32,334 bases of DNA from Saprospiraceae bacterium. GTDB lineage: Bacteria; Bacteroidota; Bacteroidia; Chitinophagales; Saprospiraceae. A model generated the notes under the pieces. That model was given only the letters and a program-made list of their open reading frames with translations, did not search any database and had not been told where the DNA came from. Positions 1 to 6,476 of this stretch are shown piece by piece. Position 1 is the stretch's first letter, and every line of letters begins with the position of its first letter. Both the position numbers and the translations under genes were made by a program. The stretch spans positions 1-32,334 of the forward strand of contig JAEUUP010000087.1 of NCBI GenBank assembly GCA_016787525.1, given 5' to 3'.

Positions 1-341
1 TCTTAACCTACTATCGCCTGCGGCAAATAGACAATGATGGTACGGAAACCCTTTCCAAAACCATTTCTATTGAAAGCAAAGGGACAAAAGGTAAGTTAGC
101 CGTCTATCCCAACCCTGTATCAACCCATTTAACCATTGAAGGCATTGCGAGGAACGAAGCAACTGAGGGGTCTGATTTCCAAATCTTCAACCTGCTCGGT
201 CAGCAAGTATTGACGGGCAAAACCCCCTCTGTCAGTAAGGACTCCTTTGGAGGGGGCAGGGGGCTGGATGTATCGGCTTTGCCACAAGGTAGTTATGTCT
301 TGAAAATGGGTACAGAGCAGGTCAAGTTTATCAAGCAATAG
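1..341 (+). CDS. T9SS C-terminal sorting-domain protein (3' part only)
   Basis: Only the last ~112 codons are in the window; codons start at position 3 and end with TAG at 339-341. The visible part has a YYRLRQID segment, typical of the end of the Fn3-like domain in these proteins. It is followed by the type IX secretion type A sorting domain: AVYPNPVSTHLTIEG, then FQIFNLLGQQVLTG, and a final LPQGSYVLK strand. In T9SS cargo this domain directs export across the outer membrane and is then removed. The segment is nearly identical to the end of the next gene (about 1759-2077), so the two are recent duplicates at least at the 3' end. Compared with that copy it carries an in-frame 21-bp insertion near 231-251 (seven extra residues, VSKDSFG). 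The passenger domain is outside the window. Confidence 0.85.
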   Translation, partial: LTYYRLRQIDNDGTETLSKTISIESKGTKGKLAVYPNPVSTHLTIEGIARNEATEGSDFQIFNLLGQQVLTGKTPSVSKDSFGGGRGLDVSALPQGSYVLKMGTEQVKFIKQ

Positions 342-362
342 TAAAATTCTTTTCATAGTGGA

Positions 363-400
363 CAGCCGCCTACTCATACTGAGGGGTGGCTGTTTTCATT
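363..400 (+). terminator. Rho-independent terminator containing the ACTGAGGGGT word
   Basis: Stem CAGCCGCC (363-370) pairs with GGTGGCTG (385-392) with one G-U pair and a 14-nt loop, followed by a T-rich run. The loop and 3' arm contain a copy of the repeated word (378-387). The surrounding block (about 341-393) is repeated at 2123-2177 after the next T9SS gene. Confidence 0.6.
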
Positions 401-790
401 TATTGACCCTCAAACGAACCCAATAATATAGGCTTTTAGGCTTGATTTTAAGAAAATATAGGCTGTATCACTATGAAAGTAAATTTTTTAGAAAAAAATG
501 AAAACATAAATCATTCATTATCAAACACTTAGAGGGCATATAGTTAAAAATAACTATTGTGTAGGTTTTTTATCTTCTTGACCTTTGTCCCACAAAGAAA
601 AACGCTCCTTACTGTCCAAAGGACTCCTATGGAGAGGGGGTGGTTTTACCTCAAAAAACCAAAAGATAACACAGTACACTTTATTTTTTAACATAATTTA
701 AATTCAATCAAGATGTTCAGAAAATTAACAGTCCTTTTTGTAGCTGCTCAGCTTATCAACAACGCCGCTACTTTTAAACCTTACACAACA
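401..790. other. Intergenic region, AT-rich
   Basis: No convincing gene. It holds a small hairpin, CTTTGT-CCC-ACAAAG (583-597). Around 617-640 there is a GGACTCCTATGGAGAGGGGG segment that resembles the 21-bp insertion in the preceding gene (GGACTCCTTTGGAGGGGG), perhaps a second, rarer interspersed word. The last part is AT-rich and probably carries the promoter of the next gene; no clear TAnnTTTG is seen. Confidence 0.4.
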
Positions 791-2077
791 ATGAGAAAAT
801 TTGTCCTGCTTTCTGTTTTTCTCTTTAATGTAAGTGCCTCGAGTACGTGGGCGCAGTTATTGTTTAGTGAGTCATTTTCGTATACTGCTGGTGACTTGAC
901 AGCCAATTCAAGCGGCAATTGGACAGCTCATTCAGGTGCAACAGGGATTAAAATTCAAACAAGCCCAACAACGCCGCTTACATTTACTGGCTATGCAGGC
1001 TCTGGTGGAGGTTCTGTGGCACTTGCGAACAGTAGTACGAACAGTGAAGATGCAAATCGGGCTTTCACTACTCAATCGTCAGGCGCGGTTTATGCTTCAT
1101 TTATGGTTCGTTACACCTCAGCTCCCACAACTGGGGACTACAATGTTCATTTTAGGACGAGCACAGGTATTACCATGGCTCGACTTTATGCTAGGGATGA
1201 TGGCAGTGGAAATTTGAAATTAGGTGTATCCAAAGCTGGCATTAGTATTTTTACTTATGCGACAGGAAATTATGCGTATAATACAACTTATCTTGTTGTA
1301 TTAAAGTATCAGTTCGTTGCTGGTACATTCAATGATGTTTTTTCTCTATTTATATTTTCGCCAGGGAATAGCATTCCTAATTCAGAACCTGCTTCGCCAC
1401 AAGCAACGGATGCACCAGCAACAGATGGAGATGCTGCAAATCTGGGTGCTTTTGCACTTCGGCAAAGTTCAATCACCCCAATGAATTCGATAATAGGCGG
1501 TATTCGGGTAGCAACTACTTGGGGGCAAGCCGCGCTTCCTGTCGAATTATTGTCTTTTTCAGGCAAAAATACTGAGGGGGGTAATCTCCTCACTTGGGAA
1601 ACCGCCAGCGAGGTGAACAACAAAGGTTTTGAAGTCGAGAAATCGAGTGACGGTCTTCGTTTTGAAAAAGTGGGTTTTGTGGCAGGCAATAACAAAGCCT
1701 CAACGTATCAATTTCTCGACAACCTAACGTCAGCGAGGGTTGAAACCTCGCCGACGTTCTTAACCTACTATCGTCTCCGCCAAATAGACAATGACGGCAA
1801 AGAAATCCTGTCAAAAGTCATTTCCATCCAAAACAAAGGCGCAAAAGGCAGTTTAGCCGTCTATCCAAACCCTGTATCAACCCATTTAACCATTGAAGGC
1901 ATTGCGAGGGACGAAGCAACTGAGGGGCCCGATTTTCAAATCTTCAACCTGCTCGGTCAGCAAGTATTGACGGGCAAAACCCCCTCTGGGGGCAGGGGGC
2001 TTGATGTATCGGCTTTGCCGCAAGGTAGTTATGTTCTCAAAGTCGGTGCAGAACAAGTGAAATTTGTAAAGCAATAA
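791..2077 (+). CDS. T9SS-exported surface or secreted protein, passenger unknown
   Basis: A 428-residue protein when started at ATG 791, which gives a normal signal peptide (MRKFVLLSVFLFNVSASSTWAQ region). An in-frame ATG at 713 would bury that signal behind 26 residues, so 791 is preferred, though 713 cannot be excluded. The N-terminal ~240 residues form a Ser/Thr/Gly-rich beta-type passenger like a laminin-G/jelly-roll domain (ESFSYTAGDL start, many aromatic strands); no catalytic motif is visible. Residues ~245-345 are the Fn3-like segment common before the sorting domain (LPVELLSFSGK, LLTWETASEVNNKGFEVE, YYRLRQID). The end is a T9SS type A sorting domain (AVYPNPVSTHL to YVLKVG). It contains two sense copies of ACTGAGGGG (1571, 1919), both read as Thr-Glu-Gly. 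Confidence 0.85.
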   Translation: MRKFVLLSVFLFNVSASSTWAQLLFSESFSYTAGDLTANSSGNWTAHSGATGIKIQTSPTTPLTFTGYAGSGGGSVALANSSTNSEDANRAFTTQSSGAVYASFMVRYTSAPTTGDYNVHFRTSTGITMARLYARDDGSGNLKLGVSKAGISIFTYATGNYAYNTTYLVVLKYQFVAGTFNDVFSLFIFSPGNSIPNSEPASPQATDAPATDGDAANLGAFALRQSSITPMNSIIGGIRVATTWGQAALPVELLSFSGKNTEGGNLLTWETASEVNNKGFEVEKSSDGLRFEKVGFVAGNNKASTYQFLDNLTSARVETSPTFLTYYRLRQIDNDGKEILSKVISIQNKGAKGSLAVYPNPVSTHLTIEGIARDEATEGPDFQIFNLLGQQVLTGKTPSGGRGLDVSALPQGSYVLKVGAEQVKFVKQ

Positions 2078-2080
2078 AAA

Positions 2081-2113
2081 AGTCACGGCTTGACTTGGAG
2101 TCAAGCCGTGACT
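2081..2113. terminator. Perfect 15-bp inverted repeat after the T9SS gene
   Basis: AGTCACGGCTTGACT (2081-2095) and its exact complement (2099-2113) flank a 3-nt loop, four bases after the stop codon. It is absent after the otherwise matching 3' end at 341, so it arrived as a ~46-bp insertion that also brought a reverse copy of the repeated word (2116-2124). It may act as a terminator or be a small mobile hairpin. Confidence 0.6.
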
Positions 2114-2144
2114 ACCCCCTCAGTAAAATTCTTTTCATAGTGGA

Positions 2145-2183
2145 CAGCCACCTACTCATACTGAGGGGTGGCTTTTTGTTTTA
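2145..2183 (+). terminator. Rho-independent terminator, second copy
   Basis: AGCCACC (2146-2152) pairs with GGTGGCT (2167-2173), followed by a T-rich tract. The word ACTGAGGGGT (2160-2169) lies in the loop and 3' arm. A reverse copy (2116-2124) upstream could pair with it to make a larger alternative hairpin, as paired uptake sequences do in some bacteria. Confidence 0.55.
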
Positions 2184-2194
2184 ACGTGAGTTCA

Positions 2195-2467
2195 AGCATC
2201 GCCCCTAAACTGCCAAGCATCGCCCCTAAACTGTCAAGCATCGCCCCTAAACTGCCAAGCATCGCCCCTAAACTGTCAAGCATCGCCCCTAAACTGTCAA
2301 GCATCGCCCCTAAACTGTCAAGCATCGCCCCTAAACTGCCGAGCATCGCCCCTAAACTGTCAAGCATCGCCCCTAAACTGCCGAGCATCGTGACTAAACT
2401 GCCAAGCATCACGCCTAAACTGCCGAGCATCGCCCCTAAACTGCCGAGCATAGCGACTAAACTGTCT
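2195..2467. repeat. 21-bp tandem repeat array, 13 units
   Basis: Thirteen uninterrupted 21-bp units (AGCATCGCCCCTAAACTGYCR). The + frame reads SIAPKLP/S repeats and the - frame LGAMLGS/LGAMLDS repeats. Units are near-identical, with variation mostly at the 18th and 21st bases; the last four are more degenerate (GTGACT, ACGCCT, GCGACT variants). Frames on both strands stay open because the period is a multiple of three. The + frame starts only at GTG 2168, inside the terminator, so coding is doubtful and a minisatellite is the safer call. Confidence 0.9.
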
Positions 2468-2533
2468 ATGAAATGAACAAAAAAAAGGAGCCATCCACTT
2501 GGATCGCCCCTAAAAGATATGGCTAAATTACTC

Positions 2534-3364
2534 TTACTTGCGAAGGGGACTGATGGGTAAGCCAACCACTTTTTTGTAGTTCGCGCCATTTTTGGTTTCT
2601 ATAACAACCAATTCCGTTTTTATGTCCCTGACAGTAGCGTACACCGAGTCTTCGGCTCCGCGCAGACACGCATTGCGGGCTGCTACGGCATCTGCCCAAG
2701 CTTTGTCGGCATCGTTAGTGGCTTTGTTGGCGGCGGCTAACTTGTCTAAAAAGAGGTTGAGCGCATCCAAAGTCAAATCGGGCAAATGGGTTTTGTAGGT
2801 TTCCGCAACCGTCAAAAGATTGATAAGCCGTTTGAAATTGTCGTACCGCAATTCATAAGCTTGCTTCGACACCGAGCGTTTTTTAGTTTCGGTGCTCTCG
2901 TTGTCCGATTCGTCAGAGTTTGTCTCAGCTTCGATAGAGCGTGTTGCGGCTTTTTCGAGCGCGGCCTTTTCGAGTGCTTCTTTCGCTTTTTTTTCTTCTC
3001 TTTTGCGCTCTGCGGCGACTTGTGCGGCATTGTTACCATCAATCAAATCCTTATAGATTTTGATTTGTTCGAGCGTGGGAGGTGACATCTGACAGCTTAT
3101 TGCTGCGGCATAAATTCTTTGAACGAGCGTATTCAGAGAGGCATAAGCTGCTTCACGCTCCGTTGTCTTGATTTTGTCAATCTCAAAAATCCTCTCGTAA
3201 TTGTCAACGATGGTTTGGGCGCGTGCATGTCGTTCTTTTAAACTCAGAATGGAGAGATTTGGGTTGACAGGATTCCATTTGCCCAGTTCGATTGCTTCGA
3301 GGATATTAATAATATCTAAGAAGCGCGGGAGTACAGTGGTGTACCTTAAACTTGTTTTTGACAT
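2534..3364 (-). CDS. Hypothetical alpha-helical protein
   Basis: A 276-residue protein with ATG at 3362-3364 and no signal peptide or membrane segment. It is predicted almost entirely helical. Residues ~118-165 form a highly charged, Ala/Glu/Lys-rich linker (AAERKREEKKAKEALEKA, then a Glu/Ser-rich stretch) that separates two helical halves. The C-terminal end (VYATVRDIK...YKKVVGLPI) resembles the ending of small helical Bacteroidota proteins of unknown role. I do not recognise a function. It stands alone on the minus strand beside the 21-bp array, which lies just beyond its stop codon. It carries no copy of the ACTGAGGGG word. Confidence 0.75.
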   Translation of the reverse strand: MSKTSLRYTTVLPRFLDIINILEAIELGKWNPVNPNLSILSLKERHARAQTIVDNYERIFEIDKIKTTEREAAYASLNTLVQRIYAAAISCQMSPPTLEQIKIYKDLIDGNNAAQVAAERKREEKKAKEALEKAALEKAATRSIEAETNSDESDNESTETKKRSVSKQAYELRYDNFKRLINLLTVAETYKTHLPDLTLDALNLFLDKLAAANKATNDADKAWADAVAARNACLRGAEDSVYATVRDIKTELVVIETKNGANYKKVVGLPISPLRK

Positions 3365-3709
3365 CTGAAAAATGTTTAAATGTATTAGAAATAAGGTTAT
3401 TGAAAATGTTGAACAAAAGCGGCAAGAAATAACGGAGAGAGGCTCATTTTATATGTCATAAGAATTATGAATACAAAGCGTTATGGCTTGTCAATCGGTT
3501 GGTCAGCAATCTTTTTATACATTGTAATTTATAAGATACAAATTTAACGATCACTTATTAATATAATTGTTAACAAATATTTAATATTTTAAAAAACAAC
3601 AAAATTATTCAGCTAAAACGGTGGTGAGGTTTGACATCTCACCGTCGGCAGCATCATATTTTGTTCTAAAATGAGGCGTAGATGACTATCTTTACCACAA
3701 AAACGCACC
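3365..3709. other. AT-rich divergent intergenic region with possible promoter
   Basis: No gene seen. Very AT-rich between about 3510 and 3610. A GGTGAG/CTCACC hairpin lies near 3624-3644. A possible Bacteroidota-type promoter for the DUF819 gene is TTTG (3660-3663), 23 bases, then TATCTTTA (3687-3694), a one-mismatch -7 element. It would leave a very short leader before ATG 3710, so confidence is low. Confidence 0.35.
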
Positions 3710-4864
3710 ATGTCCGCTAATCCACTTTTTATACTAACTATTCTATGCCTCAATGTCATCGTTGCTGAACGATTGGCGACGTTGCCGTATATCCGACACC
3801 TGAGTGCGGCTCTGATGGTCATCATCTTGGGTGCTATCGAAGCGAATGTGGGTCTCATCCCGTCGGCTTCTCAGACTACGCCTCTCTACGACGGTATTTT
3901 TACATACGTCTCTCCGATGGCTATTTTCTTTTTGATGTTGGGTGTGCAAATCAAAAGTTTGCGAAAGGCTGGCGCACCGATGATTATCTGGTTTTTTGTC
4001 GGTAGTTTGGGGACAATATTGGGGGTTCTCGTTGCTATGTGGTGGGTGCAAGGCAGCATGAGCATTGGCGAAAACTTCCATGCCATTGGCGGCATGTACA
4101 CAGGAACGTATATCGGTGGCAGCATCAATTTTAATGCGGTGGCACTGCACTATGGTGTGAGCAAAGATGGGGCTTTATTTGCGGCGGCGACGGCTGTTGA
4201 CAATATTTGGAGTGCGATTTGGGTTGTGGTCACGCTTTTCATTCCTAAGATAATGAAAAAAATAGCTCCTACTCGGGCGCAAAAGGCTTCGACGGATGAA
4301 CATTACGAACCATACAGCAACGACCGAGAGCTGGTTGACCCCCTCAGTATGGCGGCACTGATTGGTATCGGTTGTGCGACGATGTTTGGCGTGAGCGAAT
4401 TGGTCAAGATATTCCCAAAAGTTCCTTCGGTCATTTTCCTGACGACTATTGCTTTGGTGTTGGCGCAGTTGCCATTTGTGCAAAACCTCAAAGGCAATCG
4501 GCTATTGGGGATGTTCGCTGTGTATTTATTTTTGACGGTTATCGGGGCGCATTGCGACATTCCAGCCCTTTTGAAAGATGGACAACTGGCTTGGACGCTG
4601 TTTGTATTGGTCACTTTGCTTGTGTGCATTCATGGTGTGGTGATTTTCGGTTTGGGTTATCTGTTTCGACAGGATTGGGATATCCTCGGTATTGCTTCTC
4701 AAGCGAATGTCGGCGGCTCGTCAACGGCATTGGCTTGTGCCAAAAGTTTAGGACGCGAGGATTTGGGCTTGGCGGCTATTTTGATAGGGGCATTGGGCAA
4801 TGCCACTGGCACATATTGGGGTATTTTGATTGCAGAATTTTTGAAAAGTGCGGGTATCTTTTGA
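3710..4864 (+). CDS. DUF819 family integral membrane protein
   Basis: A 384-residue polytopic inner-membrane protein with about ten hydrophobic segments. The family-typical glycine-rich motifs are present: GGMYTGTYIGGSINFNAVA in the first half and ANVGGSSTALACAKS near the end. These duplicated G-rich re-entrant-type signatures and the length match DUF819 (YjcL-like) proteins, which look like transporters but have no established substrate. ATG 3710 is the only sensible start. It is monocistronic, convergent with the sigma/anti-sigma operon, and separated from it by a long perfect palindrome. An antisense copy of the repeated word (4340-4348) is read as Asp-Pro-Leu-Ser. Confidence 0.85.
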   Translation: MSANPLFILTILCLNVIVAERLATLPYIRHLSAALMVIILGAIEANVGLIPSASQTTPLYDGIFTYVSPMAIFFLMLGVQIKSLRKAGAPMIIWFFVGSLGTILGVLVAMWWVQGSMSIGENFHAIGGMYTGTYIGGSINFNAVALHYGVSKDGALFAAATAVDNIWSAIWVVVTLFIPKIMKKIAPTRAQKASTDEHYEPYSNDRELVDPLSMAALIGIGCATMFGVSELVKIFPKVPSVIFLTTIALVLAQLPFVQNLKGNRLLGMFAVYLFLTVIGAHCDIPALLKDGQLAWTLFVLVTLLVCIHGVVIFGLGYLFRQDWDILGIASQANVGGSSTALACAKSLGREDLGLAAILIGALGNATGTYWGILIAEFLKSAGIF

Positions 4865-4921
4865 GGCAAAAAACTAAGTAACCAGTAAATAATAACTTGG
4901 TCAAACTGTCTTTTCAAGCGC

Positions 4922-5009
4922 AGGTATCCGATACAGAAATTTGAATTGTTTTCTACTTTTTTTTTGAAAAAAAAGTAGAAAACAATTCAAATTTCTGTAT
5001 CGGATACCT
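4922..5009. terminator. Perfect 43-bp palindrome (2-nt loop) between convergent genes
   Basis: Bases 4922-4964 are exactly complementary to 4967-5009. The inner part is a T9/A8 tract, so the RNA from either strand would be a long hairpin. Its position between two converging genes suits a bidirectional terminator, but 43 perfect base pairs is much longer than needed. Confidence 0.8.
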
Positions 5010-5041
5010 ATAGCTTTAACCACATTATTACTTACTCGTTA

Positions 5042-5635
5042 CTAAGCCGCTAATTTCAGCCATTGCAAAATAGCTTTGGCAGGCTCGGCGGATGTGATGT
5101 GAATGTCGTGCACTTCGCCGATTTTGAATGAAATATAATCTCCTTGGTGCATGTAAACGATGCGAGAGTTGCCTTCTGAGTCAAAAATATGACATTCGCA
5201 GCTACCTTCGAGGAGGATAAAACTTTCTAAAACATCGTGATGTACTTCTTCAGGCACTTCTTCTTTGACCCATACCAAATTGAGTTCACGCTCGGGGCTG
5301 TCTTCTAAAAGGTGCATGCGGATACCGTCGAAATCGGTCGGTGGCGCGATGTCTTTCACGACTTCTGCCCAATCGAGCCAGTTGGATTCAGCCGTCAAAA
5401 GTGGTAAATGATTGAGCGAAAGTGTTTGTCTGTTCTTTTCTAAAGAGTTCATTCGCTGCATATTGGCTAAGATTTTGTCGCGCATACTGAGGGGGGGCTT
5501 CACAGCGTGAAGTTCTGCAAAAGCGAGCAGAGCCGCTTCGGTTTTGTCCAAATCTTCGGCTGTTGGCTCGTTGCCCGATTCGTCAGTTAAACTTTTGGAC
5601 AAATCATTGAGCCATATATCGAAACGATTTTTCAA
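5042..5635 (-). CDS. ChrR-like cupin anti-sigma factor
   Basis: A 197-residue protein encoded 17 bp after the ECF sigma gene. The N-terminal ~70 residues are helical and probably bind the sigma factor. Residues ~105-195 form a cupin barrel with the likely metal ligands His132, His133, Glu137 (HHDVLESF) and His176 (VHDIHI), as in ChrR-type anti-sigma factors. Those factors hold sigma inactive until a redox or singlet-oxygen signal. The N-terminal zinc-binding HxxxCxxC motif of classic ChrR/ZAS proteins is not seen. The start is TTG (5633-5635): an in-frame TGA lies upstream and no ATG is in frame until residue 51, so weak initiation or coupling to sigma translation is likely. It carries the repeated word at 5486. 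Confidence 0.75.
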   Translation of the reverse strand: MKNRFDIWLNDLSKSLTDESGNEPTAEDLDKTEAALLAFAELHAVKPPLSMRDKILANMQRMNSLEKNRQTLSLNHLPLLTAESNWLDWAEVVKDIAPPTDFDGIRMHLLEDSPERELNLVWVKEEVPEEVHHDVLESFILLEGSCECHIFDSEGNSRIVYMHQGDYISFKIGEVHDIHITSAEPAKAILQWLKLAA

Positions 5636-5652
5636 TTTGTTAGCATTAAAAA

Positions 5653-6198
5653 TTACTCAAAATATTCTTTTAGAGCCAATAAGCCCATTCTTGCTCGTGT
5701 TTTGACAGTACCTAAAGGTATGTTGAAATTCTCAGCAATTTCTTGCTGTGTGAAACCATCGAAATACATCCATTCTATGACTTCGCGACACTGAGGGGTC
5801 AGTTTATTGACCAATTGTCTCAAATCGAGTGTATCTGTGTGCAGGGTTGTGCTTAGGTTTTGCCCTAAACTTACGAGGTTGTCCATTGTTTGGTTTTTGC
5901 CTCGTTGTATAAAAGCTTTTGAACGGATAAAATCAATGGCTGTGTTGCGTGCAATATTAATCAACCATGTGGCAAATCGCCCTTTTGAAGCGTCGTATTG
6001 TTCGATGTGCTTCCAAATTTTGACAAAACAATCTTGCAGTAGGTTTTCAGCATCTTCTCCGTTGCCCACTATTTTGGATATAATACCAAACAACATCGGT
6101 GCATAGTCGTCATACAGCTTTTCGTAACCGAGATTGTCACCTTGCTGCAAGAGCTTGATGAGGTCTTGTTCGTTTGTATCTCGCTTGTATGTTGACAT
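5653..6198 (-). CDS. ECF-family RNA polymerase sigma factor
   Basis: A 181-residue protein with sigma-70 region 2 at residues ~25-95 (YAPMLFGIISKIVGN, AENLLQDCFVKIWKH, FATWLINIARNTAIDFIRS) and region 4 at ~125-178 (LTPQCREVIEWMYFDGFTQQ, then a helix-turn-helix ending GTVKTRARMGLLALK). It directs core RNA polymerase to a dedicated stress regulon. It is the first gene of an operon with the cupin anti-sigma factor, the arrangement typical of RpoE/ChrR-like pairs. ATG at 6196-6198. A TAACTTTG -7 element lies ~50 bp upstream, so basal transcription may use the housekeeping sigma. The repeated word (5790-5799) encodes Thr-Pro-Gln at the start of region 4. Confidence 0.92.
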   Translation of the reverse strand: MSTYKRDTNEQDLIKLLQQGDNLGYEKLYDDYAPMLFGIISKIVGNGEDAENLLQDCFVKIWKHIEQYDASKGRFATWLINIARNTAIDFIRSKAFIQRGKNQTMDNLVSLGQNLSTTLHTDTLDLRQLVNKLTPQCREVIEWMYFDGFTQQEIAENFNIPLGTVKTRARMGLLALKEYFE

Positions 6199-6248
6199 TA
6201 GGATGGTTGCAATTTGGTTTTTCCCTAATAATTAGGCGTTTTCACCTT

Positions 6249-6256
6249 CAAAGTTA
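6249..6256 (-). promoter_or_regulatory. -7 element (TAACTTTG) of the sigma/anti-sigma operon
   Basis: Read on the minus strand this is an exact TAnnTTTG, the Bacteroidota housekeeping -7 consensus. It lies 51 bp before the sigma-gene ATG. No good TTTG -33 box is seen at normal spacing. Confidence 0.4.
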
Positions 6257-6297
6257 CATTTTTCCACAATTACGAGTGTATGGTTTTGTTTTTTTCA

Positions 6298-6332
6298 TAA
6301 AAAAACGAGGACAATTTGATATTGCCCTCGTT
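6298..6332 (-). terminator. Rho-independent terminator of the TonB-type receptor gene
   Basis: On the minus strand the stem AACGAGGGCAAT / ATTGTCCTCGTT (6321-6332 with 6304-6315, one mismatch, 5-nt loop) is followed by a T7 run. It lies downstream of the receptor gene that ends at 6477. A forward copy of the repeated word (6432-6441) sits between gene and hairpin. Confidence 0.7.
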
Positions 6333-6476
6333 CACAACAAGAATGTATGAAAACTATAAACTCTCTAGCATTTAAGAATGATGAATAAAGATTGTTGATT
6401 TTTTAAGTGTTTTATTATCAATCAATTACTTACTGAGGGGTATCCTCATGCCTTTATTCATTCGATGAAAAACGGC

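Noticed and set aside
713-790. N-terminal extension of the first complete T9SS gene
   Set aside because: Starting at 713 would place the signal peptide internally; ATG 791 is more natural.
2195-2467. CRISPR array
   Set aside because: Units are contiguous 21-mers with no spacers, and there are no cas genes nearby.
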